This document shows positions 39,589-50,694 of a stretch of 64,000 nt of DNA, one piece after another. Location of the stretch: NCBI RefSeq assembly GCF_000328475.2, contig NC_026479.1, positions 806,001 to 870,000 on the forward strand, in the 5' to 3' direction. Below the pieces are notes generated by a model. The model worked only from the letters and a program-made list of their open reading frames with translations. It made no database searches and had not been told where the DNA came from. Both the position numbers and the translations under genes were made by a program. Origin of the DNA: Mycosarcoma maydis (taxonomy: Eukaryota; Basidiomycota; Ustilaginomycetes; Ustilaginales). Within the stretch, counting starts at the first letter, position 1, and the number at the start of each line of letters is the position of its first letter.

Positions 39589-41928
39589 TCAACCAAGCTT
39601 TCTGGACTTGACCAAATGCGACGAGATACCCGACGCTTCTCCTCCATATCCTCCCTGGAGAGAGGACTGACCACCTTTGAAAACAGCTTGGCGAGAGCCG
39701 AGCTTCTTCTTTGCCTTCTCGTACTTGAGACGTTTCTTGACACGCGGGTTGCGCGATGTCTTGGGACGGTGCGGTGTGAGGCCCTTGTTCTTTTCGATCT
39801 GACGAGTGATGCCACGGTGTTCGCCGTCTTCCAGCACGTCGTCCTCCATGAGTGCGAACCTTTCGGCGTTGCGTGCTTCGTCGTACTCGGCCTTTGCTTC
39901 GACGCGGGCGCGTTTGCGCGAGGATGCGACCAGGTCGTAATAGTCGGCTGCGTCGTCATCACCGTCGTTGTCGTCATCGTTGCCAAGACGAGGCTTAGCA
40001 GACGCGTCCATGGGCTGACCCATAACGTCGCGCCAGTCCTTCTCATCTGCATCTCCCCATCCATCCTCGTCATCCAGCGCAGTCTCCTTGCCCATACCGC
40101 CATTGAGCTGTTGTTGCAGCTTGGCCTCTCGGGATGCTTTGGTCGCCTCGACACCAGCTCTACTTCGTTCACGGTCGCGGTACGGAATGTCAGCGTCGCC
40201 CGATTGGCGTTCCTTGGCTGCCTTGGAACGCTGCAGCGCTTTGCTCTCAATGGCAGAGGCGTGGAACTGCAGTGATCGCTTCCTCGCCGCCCGCTCAGCC
40301 GATTCAATCGAAGAAAGCCCCGACAATTCGCCCAAGGTCGCGTCTTCGAAGTTGGCGTCGTCGGCAGACACCGCGAATGGATTTCTGGCAGCGGTGTTAG
40401 CACCGCTGCCCTTCTTTTTAAGCTTGACTTGCAGCGTCGGCTCATCGTCTAGATCGGCCAAACCAGCTGCCAATGGTGCGACAGACTCCACCTTCTTTGC
40501 GTGAGCTGCCTGCTTTTTCATCTTGTCGATGCCGGCGCTCTTCTTTTTCTTCTGCTTGGGCTCAGTGGCCTCCACATGGTCTTGATCGTCGTTGTCCGCG
40601 TTGCGCTTTTGCTTCTTTGCGTTCTTCTTGGCTTTGACGGGTGTGACATTCTCTTTGCCGCTGCTTGCGACGGCATCCGCCATGAGATCTGTCAACTCGT
40701 TTTCGTCTAGATCGCCAAGGTCGTCATCTTCACTGCCTTGGCTGAGCATATGCATGTCGTCCATCTCGTTGGGGGAGAGACCACCATAGCTTGCAGATAT
40801 GCGGAGTGGATCAAAGGTCAGCCCGAGATCCTCCATGACGCTAAGGCCTTGTTTGAGTCGCATCATACGCTGCATCACCGGGTGTGTTCGTAGCTTGGCA
40901 GGCTCGGCGGCGAATTCGGGAGAGGCGCGAAGGTGGAAGTAGAAAGTCATGGTAGTAATGTAGACAGCGAGCGTCTGATAGTGGACGTGTTTCACTTCCA
41001 GACTAGCGTGGTTCGGATGCTCTGCCATCGTCTTTTTCAGCGATTGGTCGACTCGTCCAAACTCTTCGAGCATATCAGCGTATTCGCCCGCAAGCGCCAC
41101 AGCCTCAGGGCTCATTTGTTGTAGCTTGACCAGAAGGGCCCGACGAGAAGATTCATCTGCTGGTCCTGCGGTTACGCCGTTTGTCGAGGAAATGGACGTG
41201 CTGAACTCTTTGTCGATCGAGGAGGGCAAGATACTGCTATTATCGTCGTCGAATTCTCGCCTCCGTTGTTCCCGCGAAGCGTCCTTAGCAGATTTGGCGA
41301 GTTGGCTGTCGGCATCGTCGCCGCCGATACCAAAGTCCGAATCATCCATAGCACTACGGCTCTTCTTCTGCAAGCGCTTCACTTCTTTGAGCTCAAGCTC
41401 GCGTGCCTGCTCCTCGTCGATTTCTGAATCCGAGTCTATGGCATCGAGGTCGTTGGTGTTGTAGTAGGCTCGCTTGTTAACGCCCCAGCCTCGGTCGTTT
41501 TCGTGCAGCTTTCGTCCATCCTCCTCCTGGTCCTCTTCTTCATCATCATCAAGGTCAACATCATCGTCGGAAGATACCACAATATCGGCCTTCTTCGCCT
41601 TTCGAGCCTGTCGAGCCGAGTAAGCCTGATCGTCTTCGTACGCATCTTCCTGATCTTGCTCGTGTTGTGACTCGGATTCTTCATCCTCGTCAGAGGGGGC
41701 CTCAGCAACGCCCAAGACTTCGCGATTGTTAAGGCCAACGTCCATGTCATCGTCCGAGGCACCAGCGGCACGATCGTAACCGTCTAAGAGAATCTGATCG
41801 CGGCTAGCCTCAAAAAGATCTTCGTCATCCTTGGGAATGTCATCGTAGCCAGCGGAGCGGCTCAGCGAGCCTGAGGCATCACCGCCGCCGCTGCTTCGGC
41901 GGCCCTTTGCGCCTCGACGTCCGGCCAT
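39589..41928 (-). CDS. SAS10: U3 snoRNP / SSU processome protein Sas10 (Utp3)
   Basis: A single exon of 779 residues. Sas10/Utp3 is an SSU-processome component needed for 18S rRNA maturation in the nucleolus. The N-terminus is basic (MAGRRGAKGRR), followed by an acidic region. A Sas10/Utp3/C1D domain lies at about 260-370 (LVKLQQMSPEAVALAGEYAD). The C-terminal Sas10 domain is plain: GITRQIEKNKGLTPHRPKTS, RNPRVKKRLKYEKAKKKLGS, then GYGGEASGISSHLVKSRKLG at the very end. The ATG at 41928 is preferred; the upstream 28 in-frame codons lack family similarity. The gene reads away from FCF2, another SSU-processome factor, over 588 bp. Confidence 0.93.
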   Translation of the reverse strand: MAGRRGAKGRRSSGGGDASGSLSRSAGYDDIPKDDEDLFEASRDQILLDGYDRAAGASDDDMDVGLNNREVLGVAEAPSDEDEESESQHEQDQEDAYEDDQAYSARQARKAKKADIVVSSDDDVDLDDDEEEDQEEDGRKLHENDRGWGVNKRAYYNTNDLDAIDSDSEIDEEQARELELKEVKRLQKKSRSAMDDSDFGIGGDDADSQLAKSAKDASREQRRREFDDDNSSILPSSIDKEFSTSISSTNGVTAGPADESSRRALLVKLQQMSPEAVALAGEYADMLEEFGRVDQSLKKTMAEHPNHASLEVKHVHYQTLAVYITTMTFYFHLRASPEFAAEPAKLRTHPVMQRMMRLKQGLSVMEDLGLTFDPLRISASYGGLSPNEMDDMHMLSQGSEDDDLGDLDENELTDLMADAVASSGKENVTPVKAKKNAKKQKRNADNDDQDHVEATEPKQKKKKSAGIDKMKKQAAHAKKVESVAPLAAGLADLDDEPTLQVKLKKKGSGANTAARNPFAVSADDANFEDATLGELSGLSSIESAERAARKRSLQFHASAIESKALQRSKAAKERQSGDADIPYRDRERSRAGVEATKASREAKLQQQLNGGMGKETALDDEDGWGDADEKDWRDVMGQPMDASAKPRLGNDDDNDGDDDAADYYDLVASSRKRARVEAKAEYDEARNAERFALMEDDVLEDGEHRGITRQIEKNKGLTPHRPKTSRNPRVKKRLKYEKAKKKLGSRQAVFKGGQSSLQGGYGGEASGISSHLVKSRKLG

Positions 41929-42516
41929 GCTGTAAAGTTGCCAAACAAGGTTGAGATGGTGATGGAGAAAGCAATGCAAAGCGTAAAATGGTCGGCGAGT
42001 TTGACTTCGCAATTAGCGGTTGTGATATTTTCGTGTCGGCGGACCCTTTTCCTTCGCCGCAGAGAGAGCAGCTCAAGATTTCAGTAGAGAGCGTTGCAGC
42101 AGCTGCAGGGCAAGAAAAAAAATAGTAAGGTGTCAGCATTAGTCATTCGCAAAGTGGAGTTGCACATTCAATACATTTTCGTGATTCTTGGCCTGGAGGT
42201 TTTTTTTTTGGTGGCCGTGATGCAGCTACGGGCAGCCAGAATTCGTGAATCTGAACCGAAAACCATTGGAAAAGAATCACGAATGTTGAGCAAGTCAGGG
42301 TCTTGCTGCCCAGAAATTTTTGTGCTGGAGAGGCTGTCGAGATGCAATCAGGTGGGTCAAAGGTGCAAACCACAGCAATATGATGGCTCGATCCCAGGAT
42401 CCCCTTCTGGCCTTCCTTTCTTCCTTCCTCGTTCACACAGTCATCCCAACGCCTTCTCCTCCGCTCCCTTGCCGTGCTGCTTTGCGGGGTACAATCAAAA
42501 CCGGTGACGTACAATC
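41929..42516. promoter_or_regulatory. Shared divergent promoter region of SAS10 and FCF2
   Basis: 588 bp between two ribosome-assembly genes on opposite strands. It contains poly-A (42114-42122) and poly-T (42201-42209) tracts, which often exclude nucleosomes at fungal ribosome-biogenesis promoters, and a few TTCGTGA-type copies (42177-42185, 42241-42250, 42279-42286). Co-regulation is inferred from the arrangement and shared function. Confidence 0.5.
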
Positions 42517-43941
42517 ATGCCTACCACGAGGACAGGTCGACAGAGCTCGCCGAGCAAGGACCACGAAAGTCCTTCCAAGGTGCGTGTACAGCCCATGCGT
42601 GGAGCTCGTCTACGGAGTGCTTCGCCTTTCTTTGATGGCGCAAGTACATCGACAAGTGCCGCCGTATCACAGCAGTCCTCCCATTCCTCGTCACCGGCCA
42701 AGGCCTCACCATCCAAGTCCCCTCGGGTCTCTCCCAGAAAGAAAGCGGCTGCCACATCTGCATCGCTTCAGCCCCCGGTGAGACGCTCGACTCGCTCACG
42801 CTCGCGTTCTGTCGATCCGGAACGTTTGTATGCCATCGAAGAGGCTTCCACTGCCGTCACGACACGCGTTGACTCCGAGGCGCCCGACTCGGAGGCTGAA
42901 GTGGCGCGGTCGAGTGTCATTCGATTGGATCGTGCAAGCTCTACCCATGACCAGGAAAAGGCCAGTCCCAGTCTTGCATCTATATCCGAAGAATCAGCTG
43001 CAACGCCTCTCTCAAAGGCAGAGAACGGCGCCAAGACGAGCTCCGCAAGTGACATGTTAGACGGCTACTCGGACTCGAGCTTCGATTCAGATTCGGATGA
43101 CAGCTCAAGTTCCAATTCGGACGGTTCGAGCTCAGCGTCATCATCCGATGACGAGCAGGAAGATGGTTCCGTAGCCACATTGGACGAGCTTCTCAAAGCA
43201 TCACAACAAGCTTACAAGAGTCGGGCTCCTGCGCCTACCACTCAAAGTCAGTTCGAGGACAATCAGGACCTCATTTCATTCAATGCTGGCGCAGACCATG
43301 CTCGAGACCTCCAGCGCTCCGGCAAGGCGATGCCTCTTGTTGTCAGAGCCAAGCATCAGATAGCCAAATTGCAAGGAAAATCTGGTAAGCAGCCCAGCTC
43401 TTTCAAAGACAAGCTTGACGAACAGATTCAGGCTCTCGACCAAGGAAAGCTCGTAACAGACAAGAAAAAGTCTAAGCATGCTCGCACTGTTCAGACCTCG
43501 ACAGGTTCCAGCTGGTTCGACATGCCTGAGTTTGGCGCCTCGTCATCACGTCTAGCTGCGCTCAGGAAGCAGTCGGCAGCTGACAGTGGTCACTCGAAAG
43601 TCACGGGTGGTGATGCGCGACTCGCCTCTGCCGAGCAGCTTCGTCGTGAGGTGCAGGCGCTTCGACTGCGAAACGCACTCGACCCCAAACGATTCTACCG
43701 TGCCTCAGCCAAGAACCAGGCCATGCCTAAATTTGCACAGCTAGGCAAGATCATCGCCTCGCCGCTTGAACCCAAGGCGGTCTTGTCTCGTCAGGAGAGG
43801 GGACGCACTGTTGTCGAGGAGCTCATCCGCGACGCTGAAGCTGCTTCGTACGCCAAGCGCAAATTCGCCGAGTCACAAGCCAGCCACCGCTCCAACTATA
43901 ATGGCCGTTCCAAACCTCCTACCAAGAAGAAGCGAACATGA
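42517..43941 (+). CDS. FCF2: rRNA-processing protein Fcf2
   Basis: A single exon of 474 residues. Fcf2 is a nucleolar factor for early 35S pre-rRNA cleavages (A0-A2) with the U3 machinery. The first ~200 residues are disordered and basic (SPSKSPRVSPRKKAAATS), then a Ser/Asp-rich acidic stretch at ~185-215. The Fcf2 core lies at ~325-440: SSWFDMPEF, the helix LRREVQALRLRNALDPKRFY and KFAQLGKIIASPLEP, then an Arg/Lys-rich end RGRTVVEELIRDAEA...KKKRT. Yeast Fcf2 is only 217 residues; the extra length is the N-terminal disordered part. The start is the first ATG. Confidence 0.9.
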   Translation: MPTTRTGRQSSPSKDHESPSKVRVQPMRGARLRSASPFFDGASTSTSAAVSQQSSHSSSPAKASPSKSPRVSPRKKAAATSASLQPPVRRSTRSRSRSVDPERLYAIEEASTAVTTRVDSEAPDSEAEVARSSVIRLDRASSTHDQEKASPSLASISEESAATPLSKAENGAKTSSASDMLDGYSDSSFDSDSDDSSSSNSDGSSSASSSDDEQEDGSVATLDELLKASQQAYKSRAPAPTTQSQFEDNQDLISFNAGADHARDLQRSGKAMPLVVRAKHQIAKLQGKSGKQPSSFKDKLDEQIQALDQGKLVTDKKKSKHARTVQTSTGSSWFDMPEFGASSSRLAALRKQSAADSGHSKVTGGDARLASAEQLRREVQALRLRNALDPKRFYRASAKNQAMPKFAQLGKIIASPLEPKAVLSRQERGRTVVEELIRDAEAASYAKRKFAESQASHRSNYNGRSKPPTKKKRT

Positions 43942-45651
43942 AATTTCTGCCAACGTATCCCTTGTTCCGTATCAGACTTGCTATTTTGCACGATACCCTC
44001 CTGACGACAACGACCACTACACCACCGACAATAACAACCACCCCTGCACCTCTTCCGCATCTCGTAGCACACTCGTCCCAGCATGCACAAGCTTCCAGTC
44101 CTCCCGACTACGTTTTTTCTCCGACATACCTCTTACTCCCTGCAATGTCATATTCGAACTACTGCAAAGCTTTCTACTCTATTTCGACTTTGTCTCAGCT
44201 CGTTCCTGGGTCGTTGATCGGTAATCGGACGCGTTGAGCTCCCGATTTCTGCTCTTTCCGATAGGCAAGCGAAGATGAGTCTGGTCAGATCCCGCTCAGA
44301 CGCCCACAAGCAAGCGGAGAAAGCGAGCCGACTCGAAAATCAAATTTTTTTCACGAAACTGGTCCTCTAGAAAATTGGAATTTCGAGATTTTCCTCTGCA
44401 TCCTGCCTCAAGCTCAATAGCCCGGATTCAGGTCAACTCACTCGTCAAGTCTCTGCACACACGCTGCGATTCTCGCCAGACTCAGAAACGAGCAATGCGC
44501 AAAGGTCCCCGACACGTTAGCGCCCCTGCAGACTTAAGGAAGATGTGTTCGCAGCTCAGCTCGGCGAAGACAATTTCGCAGCATTTTCTCTCATAGCCTC
44601 TCTCTCTGCCTTGCCTCTGTGCGAGAAGCTTTCGCGTTCCCTCGCGAGACACGCACAGTCGCCCAAGGACGAGCGTTTCGCTGCCTCGTTTACTGCCCTT
44701 CTGTTGATTTCCTCTTTTCCCCCCAATTCGAATTCTCCTGCCAAAACGCGTCGAGCCCTACCATCAGCTCTGCCCAGCGTGCGCTCATATTTGTTCACAC
44801 TCCTCTTACCATATCGCCCTCGATCCTTGTGTCGCTCTTGCGTGCGTCCTTTTCTCCTTCCATCCTATTCTTTGAGCGATTCGACTGAAGGGTATCCCCT
44901 ACAAAATCGTCGCTTGCGATTTTCTATCTCCTCATACATCTTTCTGTTTCCTCCTCGTCTCTCGCCGTCCTTTTCCGCTTTTCAACTCTCGCTCTCATCC
45001 CATTTTCATCCCTTTCGTTTGCGATAGCTGCTTTCCTCGAGCTGTCCAATCAACTGCTTTGGGGCGCCTCTTGCATCCTTGCATCCATCCAACTCCACAC
45101 CTCCCTCCTTCCATCCCACCTCGCCCTCTTCGCTTATCCCCCTCCGTCCTTGTCGGGTCCCTTGATTGGAGCACCTGATTTTCTCCCTCCACGCCTCTTC
45201 CGTCACGATCATCTTCACACGCAAGCCTGGTGTCGTCTGCCTTTGTCGTTCGTCACGACACCGTCGCCGCTACCGCCGTCGACTTGCCTTCGAAGTGGTC
45301 AGATTTCCATTTGTGCAGCTATTTTGTTGTTCCTTGTACACTAGTCATATCCTTCCCAAAATCGCCTTGCGCCGTCTAATTTCCTTTTATCCTAACTCTC
45401 GTCGACGTTCTCAAGCGTATTCATTGTCATCATCATCGGCATCGATAACCGATATTGACCTCGACACCAATATCCAGATTCGACACTACCCCCCCTAAGA
45501 CCCGGAGCGGATTCTGCACATTCCTTCCTCCCGAATTTGTCTACACCGACCATCGTAGCTACATTTTTCCCGTCGCCATCGTCGTTCACCGCACCAGCTC
45601 AATTGATTTGGATGGGCGCGACGGCATCAATCTAGCTCGTCACCAACCGGC
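43942..45651. other. Long non-coding stretch before EPL1, pyrimidine-rich
   Basis: 1.7 kb without a supported gene. From about 44590 to 45490 the plus strand is strongly C/T-rich, as expected for an extended promoter or long 5' leader of EPL1. Several short ATG frames lie here and would be upstream ORFs if the region is transcribed. No repeat of the TCGTGA type was noted in this gap. Confidence 0.5.
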
Positions 45652-46119
45652 ATGGCGAGAAGCGCAGCTCCTGTCCCTGCTGCGACTACGTCCAGCAGAG
45701 TCAGGAACAAAAAGCTTTCATACAGGCAGAAGCGTGAGTGCCTCCCCTTTCCACTTTGCCTATCATTTATACCTTACCACTGGCCCCTTAAACACGTTCG
45801 TTGAACTGACCATTTTCTCCCCATTTTGAATTTTCTGTTTTCTGCCCTTCTGCTGTCACTCCTCCTCTTCCATATTCAAATCGACACTCCCACGCGATAA
45901 TTGACCCCTCGTCGCCATTTAAATTCCCCCTCGTCACGATCCGTCATTTTTCATATTGTACCAACCTGATGGTATCAACGAACCGTTCAACCGTTCTCTA
46001 ACCAATTCTGTTCAAATTTCTACCGTTGTTTCGACACAACACTTGCATCATTGTCCACACATGTCGCACCAACTTGTCTTCTCCTCGTCACCACCAAAAA
46101 CACCATCACCACCACCACC

Positions 46120-46153
<34 letters not shown>

Positions 46154-49001
46154 TCAACAACAACATCGTCGCTTGAACATTTTTGCTACACTCTTCACTG
46201 TCGTTCCGGGATCGCATCGCGTCAGTATGCGTTCAACGTGGCTCGCATTTGCTCAACGCCGCCACTTCGGTGGTGGCGGGGCCAGAGCCCGAGTTCGAAG
46301 GCCAGGAACATACCCAGGATTCTAACTTGGGTGTTGACGCCAACGAAATCTCGGAGCACCATTTGCAGGCGGCCTTGTCCTCAAACCAGCTCGCGACCGC
46401 AGAAGGAAACTCCACGACAGAGACGACCAAGGCGGCATACAGCATTCCCGTTCCCGATGCGCACGGCACGCTTTCCAATACCGAGTTTTCAAAGCTGTAC
46501 CCATCAGGAGTTTACTCGGATCCGGTGACGTACATTCGTTGGTCTGACACGGTAGAAGATTGCATCAAAGGTCCCAGCTACAACATGGACGAAGATGACC
46601 AGGATTGGCTCGAGACCCGCAATGCAAAGGCACAAGAGGCGCTTACAACGGCGATTCGTAATACCAAAACGGGACCGCTGGCCGGAAGCGCCGGCAAAGG
46701 CAAGGCAAAGGAGAAGTTGCGCGAGGAGGCGATCGAGAAGCTCGTCGCCGAGAATCAGGGCAGCTACCGCCTGCTTTCAGAGGAACAGTTCGAGATGATC
46801 ATGACCGTCTTCGAACAGGTCACCTCCGAACAGGTGCCTTTTCTCCACCTCGACGTGACCAAGATCCCGACCTGCGAAGAGCTCCTCTCCTACTTCGAAC
46901 CGTCGTCGAGCATCTCTGCACTCGCGCAACCCGACTTGCCTCCGCTGAGCTGGGAAAAGACGGTCAGCGCTAGCCTTGGCTCCTCTTCGCAAGCTCGCCG
47001 GCCGCCTGTTGCTGGCGCCGCTTCCTCCGGCTCGTCTTCCATCCCAACCACTTCCACTGAGTGGTCACCCCGCAATCCATACAAGAATCTGACCGATCTC
47101 AAGAACCTCGCAACGGTCGTCTACCCACACTGGAAGAGCCGCCGCGAAGAGCGAGAAGGTCGTGCGGTCACACCCTACCTCAACTTTGACGAGACCAACG
47201 ACAATGATCCCTACGTTTGCTTCCGTCGACGTGAAGTCAAGCAGATTCGCAAGACTCGAAAGACCGACGCTCTCCACATCGAAAAGATGATTCGACTCCG
47301 TGCCGAACTTGAGCATGCAGTAGCTTTGACCGAGCTCGTGGCGCAGCGTGAAAAGACGAAGCGCGCCTCATTACGGCAACGTCGCGAATGTTGGGAGAAC
47401 GTCAAGGACCTCATGGATATTAAACGGCAGTGGGGCATTGTTGGCCCGCAGCAGGGCTTGGAGGACGAGGAGCTCATCTCGGGCGAGCGCAGAGACCCGA
47501 CACAAGCTTCGTCAGGGCCGGTCAAAAAGAAGCGCAAGGTCGAAGAAGCTGCAACGACTATCAAGCTGGCTGGGCGCAAGTCGCGAGGTGGCGAGGCCGA
47601 TGGCACCTCTGGAGGCGCGGCAGCTGCCGCTGCGGGTGGCGTCTCAGGTATGGGGTCTGCCATTCTCGAGCGTGTCCATGCTGTGCAGGCGTACATCGAG
47701 CGCGAATGCTTGCGCAAAGCTGACTCAGATCTGGGTTGGGAGGAGGGAAGCGACGCTGCCTTTCAGCCAATACCGGCCCCTGCGCCGCTGCGAGCCTTCC
47801 GCCCCATTCACGCCGAGTCATCCGATGAACCGCTACCCTTTTCGCCTCTCGCCACAAGAGCGGGCCGACCGCCATCGTTCCGTAGGCGCGTCGGCCGTGG
47901 TGGTCGTGTCTTTTTGGACCGTCGCCTCCCCGTCCCGAGTCCTGTGCCCACGAGCCTCAGTGACTGGCCTCGCCTTGGCCGAACCAAGACAGATCTGCCA
48001 AGCGTCGAAGCGCGCGATCTTCGCAGCACGCAACCAGCCTACTCATCGGCGCCAATCTCCTCTACACTTCCAGACCTTGGTCTCGCCAATCCTCCTCCGT
48101 CCAACCGGAAGGCGTTGACAGGGCCTTTTGCTTTCTCACCCGACCTCCGCCCTCAGCTACTTGCTTCCACAACGCATCCTGCTGTGCAGTCGATCCTCAA
48201 CCAAGGCAATGACGCCTTTTGTGGGCCCTTTGCGCGCAGTGGTCCTTTGGCCGCGGCGTCATCGACCAACTCGCTCGAGGAAATATCGGGCTCGCAGCAC
48301 TCTGACGCCTCCAGCACATCTTCGGACTCGAGCGATCGTTCGCGTCTCAGTGGCACCTCGGTCGGTGTCGTTAGTACCCAAGCCACCGAGGTTGGTGACA
48401 TCGACATGCTGGGATTGGAAGAGAGTCACGACAAGCGTGAAACGGAGCAGCAAGGCGATGCATTGGACAGCGATGGCTCTGACGACACACTCGACCCGGA
48501 GCGTGAGCTTCAGCTCTGGACACGGCTGGAAGAGCAGTGGCGATACGACGATGAGTTGGGTCGTTTCGCCGGCCTCGGTCTCACTGCCCTGGGAGGCATG
48601 GAAGATGATGATGAGGCTGTGCTGGACGACTTTGACCAGAAGTTCATGCGCTACAGGATGACTCTGCTTGAAGAAGCCGATTTGTTAAAGCTGTCGACGG
48701 ACCTAACTAACCTGCAACAAGCGCAAGCGGCTGCCGAAGCGCCGGCTCCAAAGCCAGCCGGCTACGTGGAGCAGCCGGCCACATCTTCGTCATCGTCTGC
48801 TGCGAACACATCTGCTAAGGCCTCGGGGGCACCCGCCGCAGTAGCTGCAACTGCCACGCTGCCAGGCATTCCGAGTGCTGCAAACCTGCCCCTGCCATCA
48901 GCAGCACGAACTGCTGCGGCGACAGGTGGCGGTGGCTCGCAAAGCGCGCTTCAGGCGCAACAGCTGCAAGCGCAGCAGCAGCAACTTCAGATGGCGATAT
49001 T

Positions 49002-49046
<45 letters not shown>

Positions 49047-50694
49047 GCAGCAAGCCGCCGCCGCCGCCCAGGCTCAAGCACAGGCGCAAGCGGCTGCTCA
49101 GACCCAAGCGCAGCAAGCTGCAATTCTGCAGCAACAACAAAATCAGCAACATCAAAAACAACAACAACTGCAACAACAGAATCAAGCGCTGTCGCAGACA
49201 CAGGCACCGCAACCGCAGACGCAGCAGGTTTCTGGGCAGCAGCAGCTGCCACAGCCCTTTTGTGGCCAGATCATGTCTCTTTCACACAGCAACAATCAGC
49301 AGGCACAGCTGGCCGCCTTTGCCGCAGCGCAGCAGCAATTGCAGGCTGCTCAACAAGCAGCAGCTCAGCAGCAGCAGCAACAGCAGCAACAACAACAACA
49401 GCAGCAACAGCAACAACAGCAGCAAAGGCGTATGAGTGGTGTGAGTCAACAGCAGCCTCAGCAGCAGCAGATCGGCTTGCCCGTGCAAATGCAGATGCAG
49501 ATGCCCATTCAAATGCAGATGCAGTTGCAGATGCAGATGGCTGCCGCTGCAGCCCAAGGCCAGACTCACCTGCTGGGCCAGTCAATGCCGTTCGACGCCA
49601 CTTCGATCCAGGCACAGATGCAGCAGGCGCAGCAGCACTTGGCGAGGTCGATGCCGCAGCAAAACATGTCGCTCTCTTCGCCCATGCAGGCTGCTGCATT
49701 CACTGTGCCCAACGGCGCTGCGCCGTTCGGCATGAACCTGAGTCTCAACATGAATGGGAATGCCGGCAGTCCGCCGATGCAACACGCAAGGGTAAGCTCT
49801 CAACCTCAGCAGCAAATCGCACGAACCTCAGCATCTCCTGTTTCGACAGCGGCTAACGGACAAAACACAGTTCGAACCAATCCCTCACCCGTGATGCAAC
49901 CAGGTCTGATTATGCCTCAGCAACAGGCCCAGCAGGTCCCACAGCAGCAGCACAATCAGACCGGAGCCCTCAACCTTAACTTGAGCCTTGCGGCCGCGCA
50001 GATGAAGAGCGGAACCGCAGCTCTGCAGCAGTTCCAAGCGCTGCAACAGCAGGCTCAGATGATGCAAGGGCAACAGGGCAACGCCACCTCTGCTCAGCTG
50101 ATGGCCATGAAGGCAGCGCTGGCTCAGAATGCGAATCTGAACCTGCGACTGCCTCCCAACCGAGCTCTGCAGATTGCTCAGCAGGCTGCTCAAGCTGCGT
50201 TCGGCGCACAGCAGCAGCAACAACAACAACAACAGCAACAACAACAACAGCAGCAGCAGCAGCAGCAACAACACCAGCAACAGCAGATGAGTGGCAATGC
50301 GTCGAACCAGGGGTCGCCTGCCATGTCTCGCGCATCGACCGCCGGGTCTCCACGATTCGCTGCCAACGGCATCGCTGGTGCGATGGCTGGCAGTTCGCCA
50401 GCACAGAATGGCACTTCGGCTACCACGAATGCAACCAACTCGCCGTCGCCACAGATCTCAGCTGCTAGTCGAGCCGCCATCGCGGCTGCGACTAACGCTG
50501 CCAACGCCAAGATGATGGCTGCCCAGTCCCCTGTTTCGTACCATGCTTCGCCTGTCCAGGCCAACTTGAATCTGCACGCAGTCCAGCAACAGCAGCTCAA
50601 GAATGCAGCCGCTGCTGCAGCTGTTGCGGGAGGCGCCGCGGCTGGATCGCCGCACCTTGCCACGAGAGGCTCGCCGCAGACGCAGCAAGGTTGA
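45652..50694 (+). CDS. EPL1: Enhancer-of-polycomb-like Epl1, NuA4 histone acetyltransferase subunit, polyQ-rich
   Basis: Two exons, 45652-45733 and 46226-50694, give 1516 residues. Epl1 bridges Esa1, Yng2 and Eaf6 into the piccolo NuA4 core that acetylates histone H4/H2A. Exon 1 codes for MARSAAPV...RNKKLSYRQK; joining by phase continues as LCVQRGSHLL, the expected EPcA start. Other EPcA signs are SEHHLQAALSS, YSIPVPDAHG, YIRWSDTVEDC (about residue 125) and DPYVCFRRREVKQIRKTRKTD (about residue 355). After ~800 residues the C-terminal half is Gln/Ala/Met-rich with three long polyQ runs. Yeast Epl1 is 832 residues; the polyQ half accounts for the difference. The donor is GTGAGT and the acceptor GTCAG. 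The start ATG follows a long pyrimidine-rich leader. Confidence 0.92.
46101..46164 (+). repeat. CAC/CAT/CAA trinucleotide tract inside the EPL1 intron
   Basis: About 20 triplets of CAC then CAT then CAA lie 62-125 bases before the EPL1 3' splice site. The intron is 492 nt, far longer than the other introns in the window (about 90-135 nt). Confidence 0.85.
49003..49053 (+). repeat. CAG/CAA tract coding polyglutamine (first run in EPL1)
   Basis: Alternating CAA and CAG codons give about 16 Gln followed by Ala codons. Mixed codons suggest the tract is kept at protein level rather than expanding as a pure DNA repeat. Confidence 0.85.
49363..49427 (+). repeat. CAG/CAA tract coding polyglutamine (second run in EPL1)
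   Basis: About 20 consecutive Gln codons of mixed CAG and CAA, ending before RRMSGVSQQQ. Confidence 0.85.
50209..50286 (+). repeat. CAG/CAA tract coding polyglutamine (third run in EPL1)
   Basis: About 25 Gln codons interrupted by a single His. It is the longest polyQ run in the window. Confidence 0.85.

Noticed and set aside
39423..40445. 340-residue minus-strand frame overlapping SAS10
   Set aside because: It overlaps the SAS10 3' half on the same strand in another frame and has only a Ser/Arg/Thr-rich composition.
44375..45500. Protein-coding genes in the EPL1 upstream region (frames of 80-160 residues)
   Set aside because: The frames are Ser/Pro/Phe/Leu-rich products of the pyrimidine bias, with no recognisable domain.
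49003..50286. Expanded CAG repeats as a separate DNA element
   Set aside because: They are in frame inside EPL1 and use mixed CAA/CAG codons, so they are explained as polyQ coding sequence.
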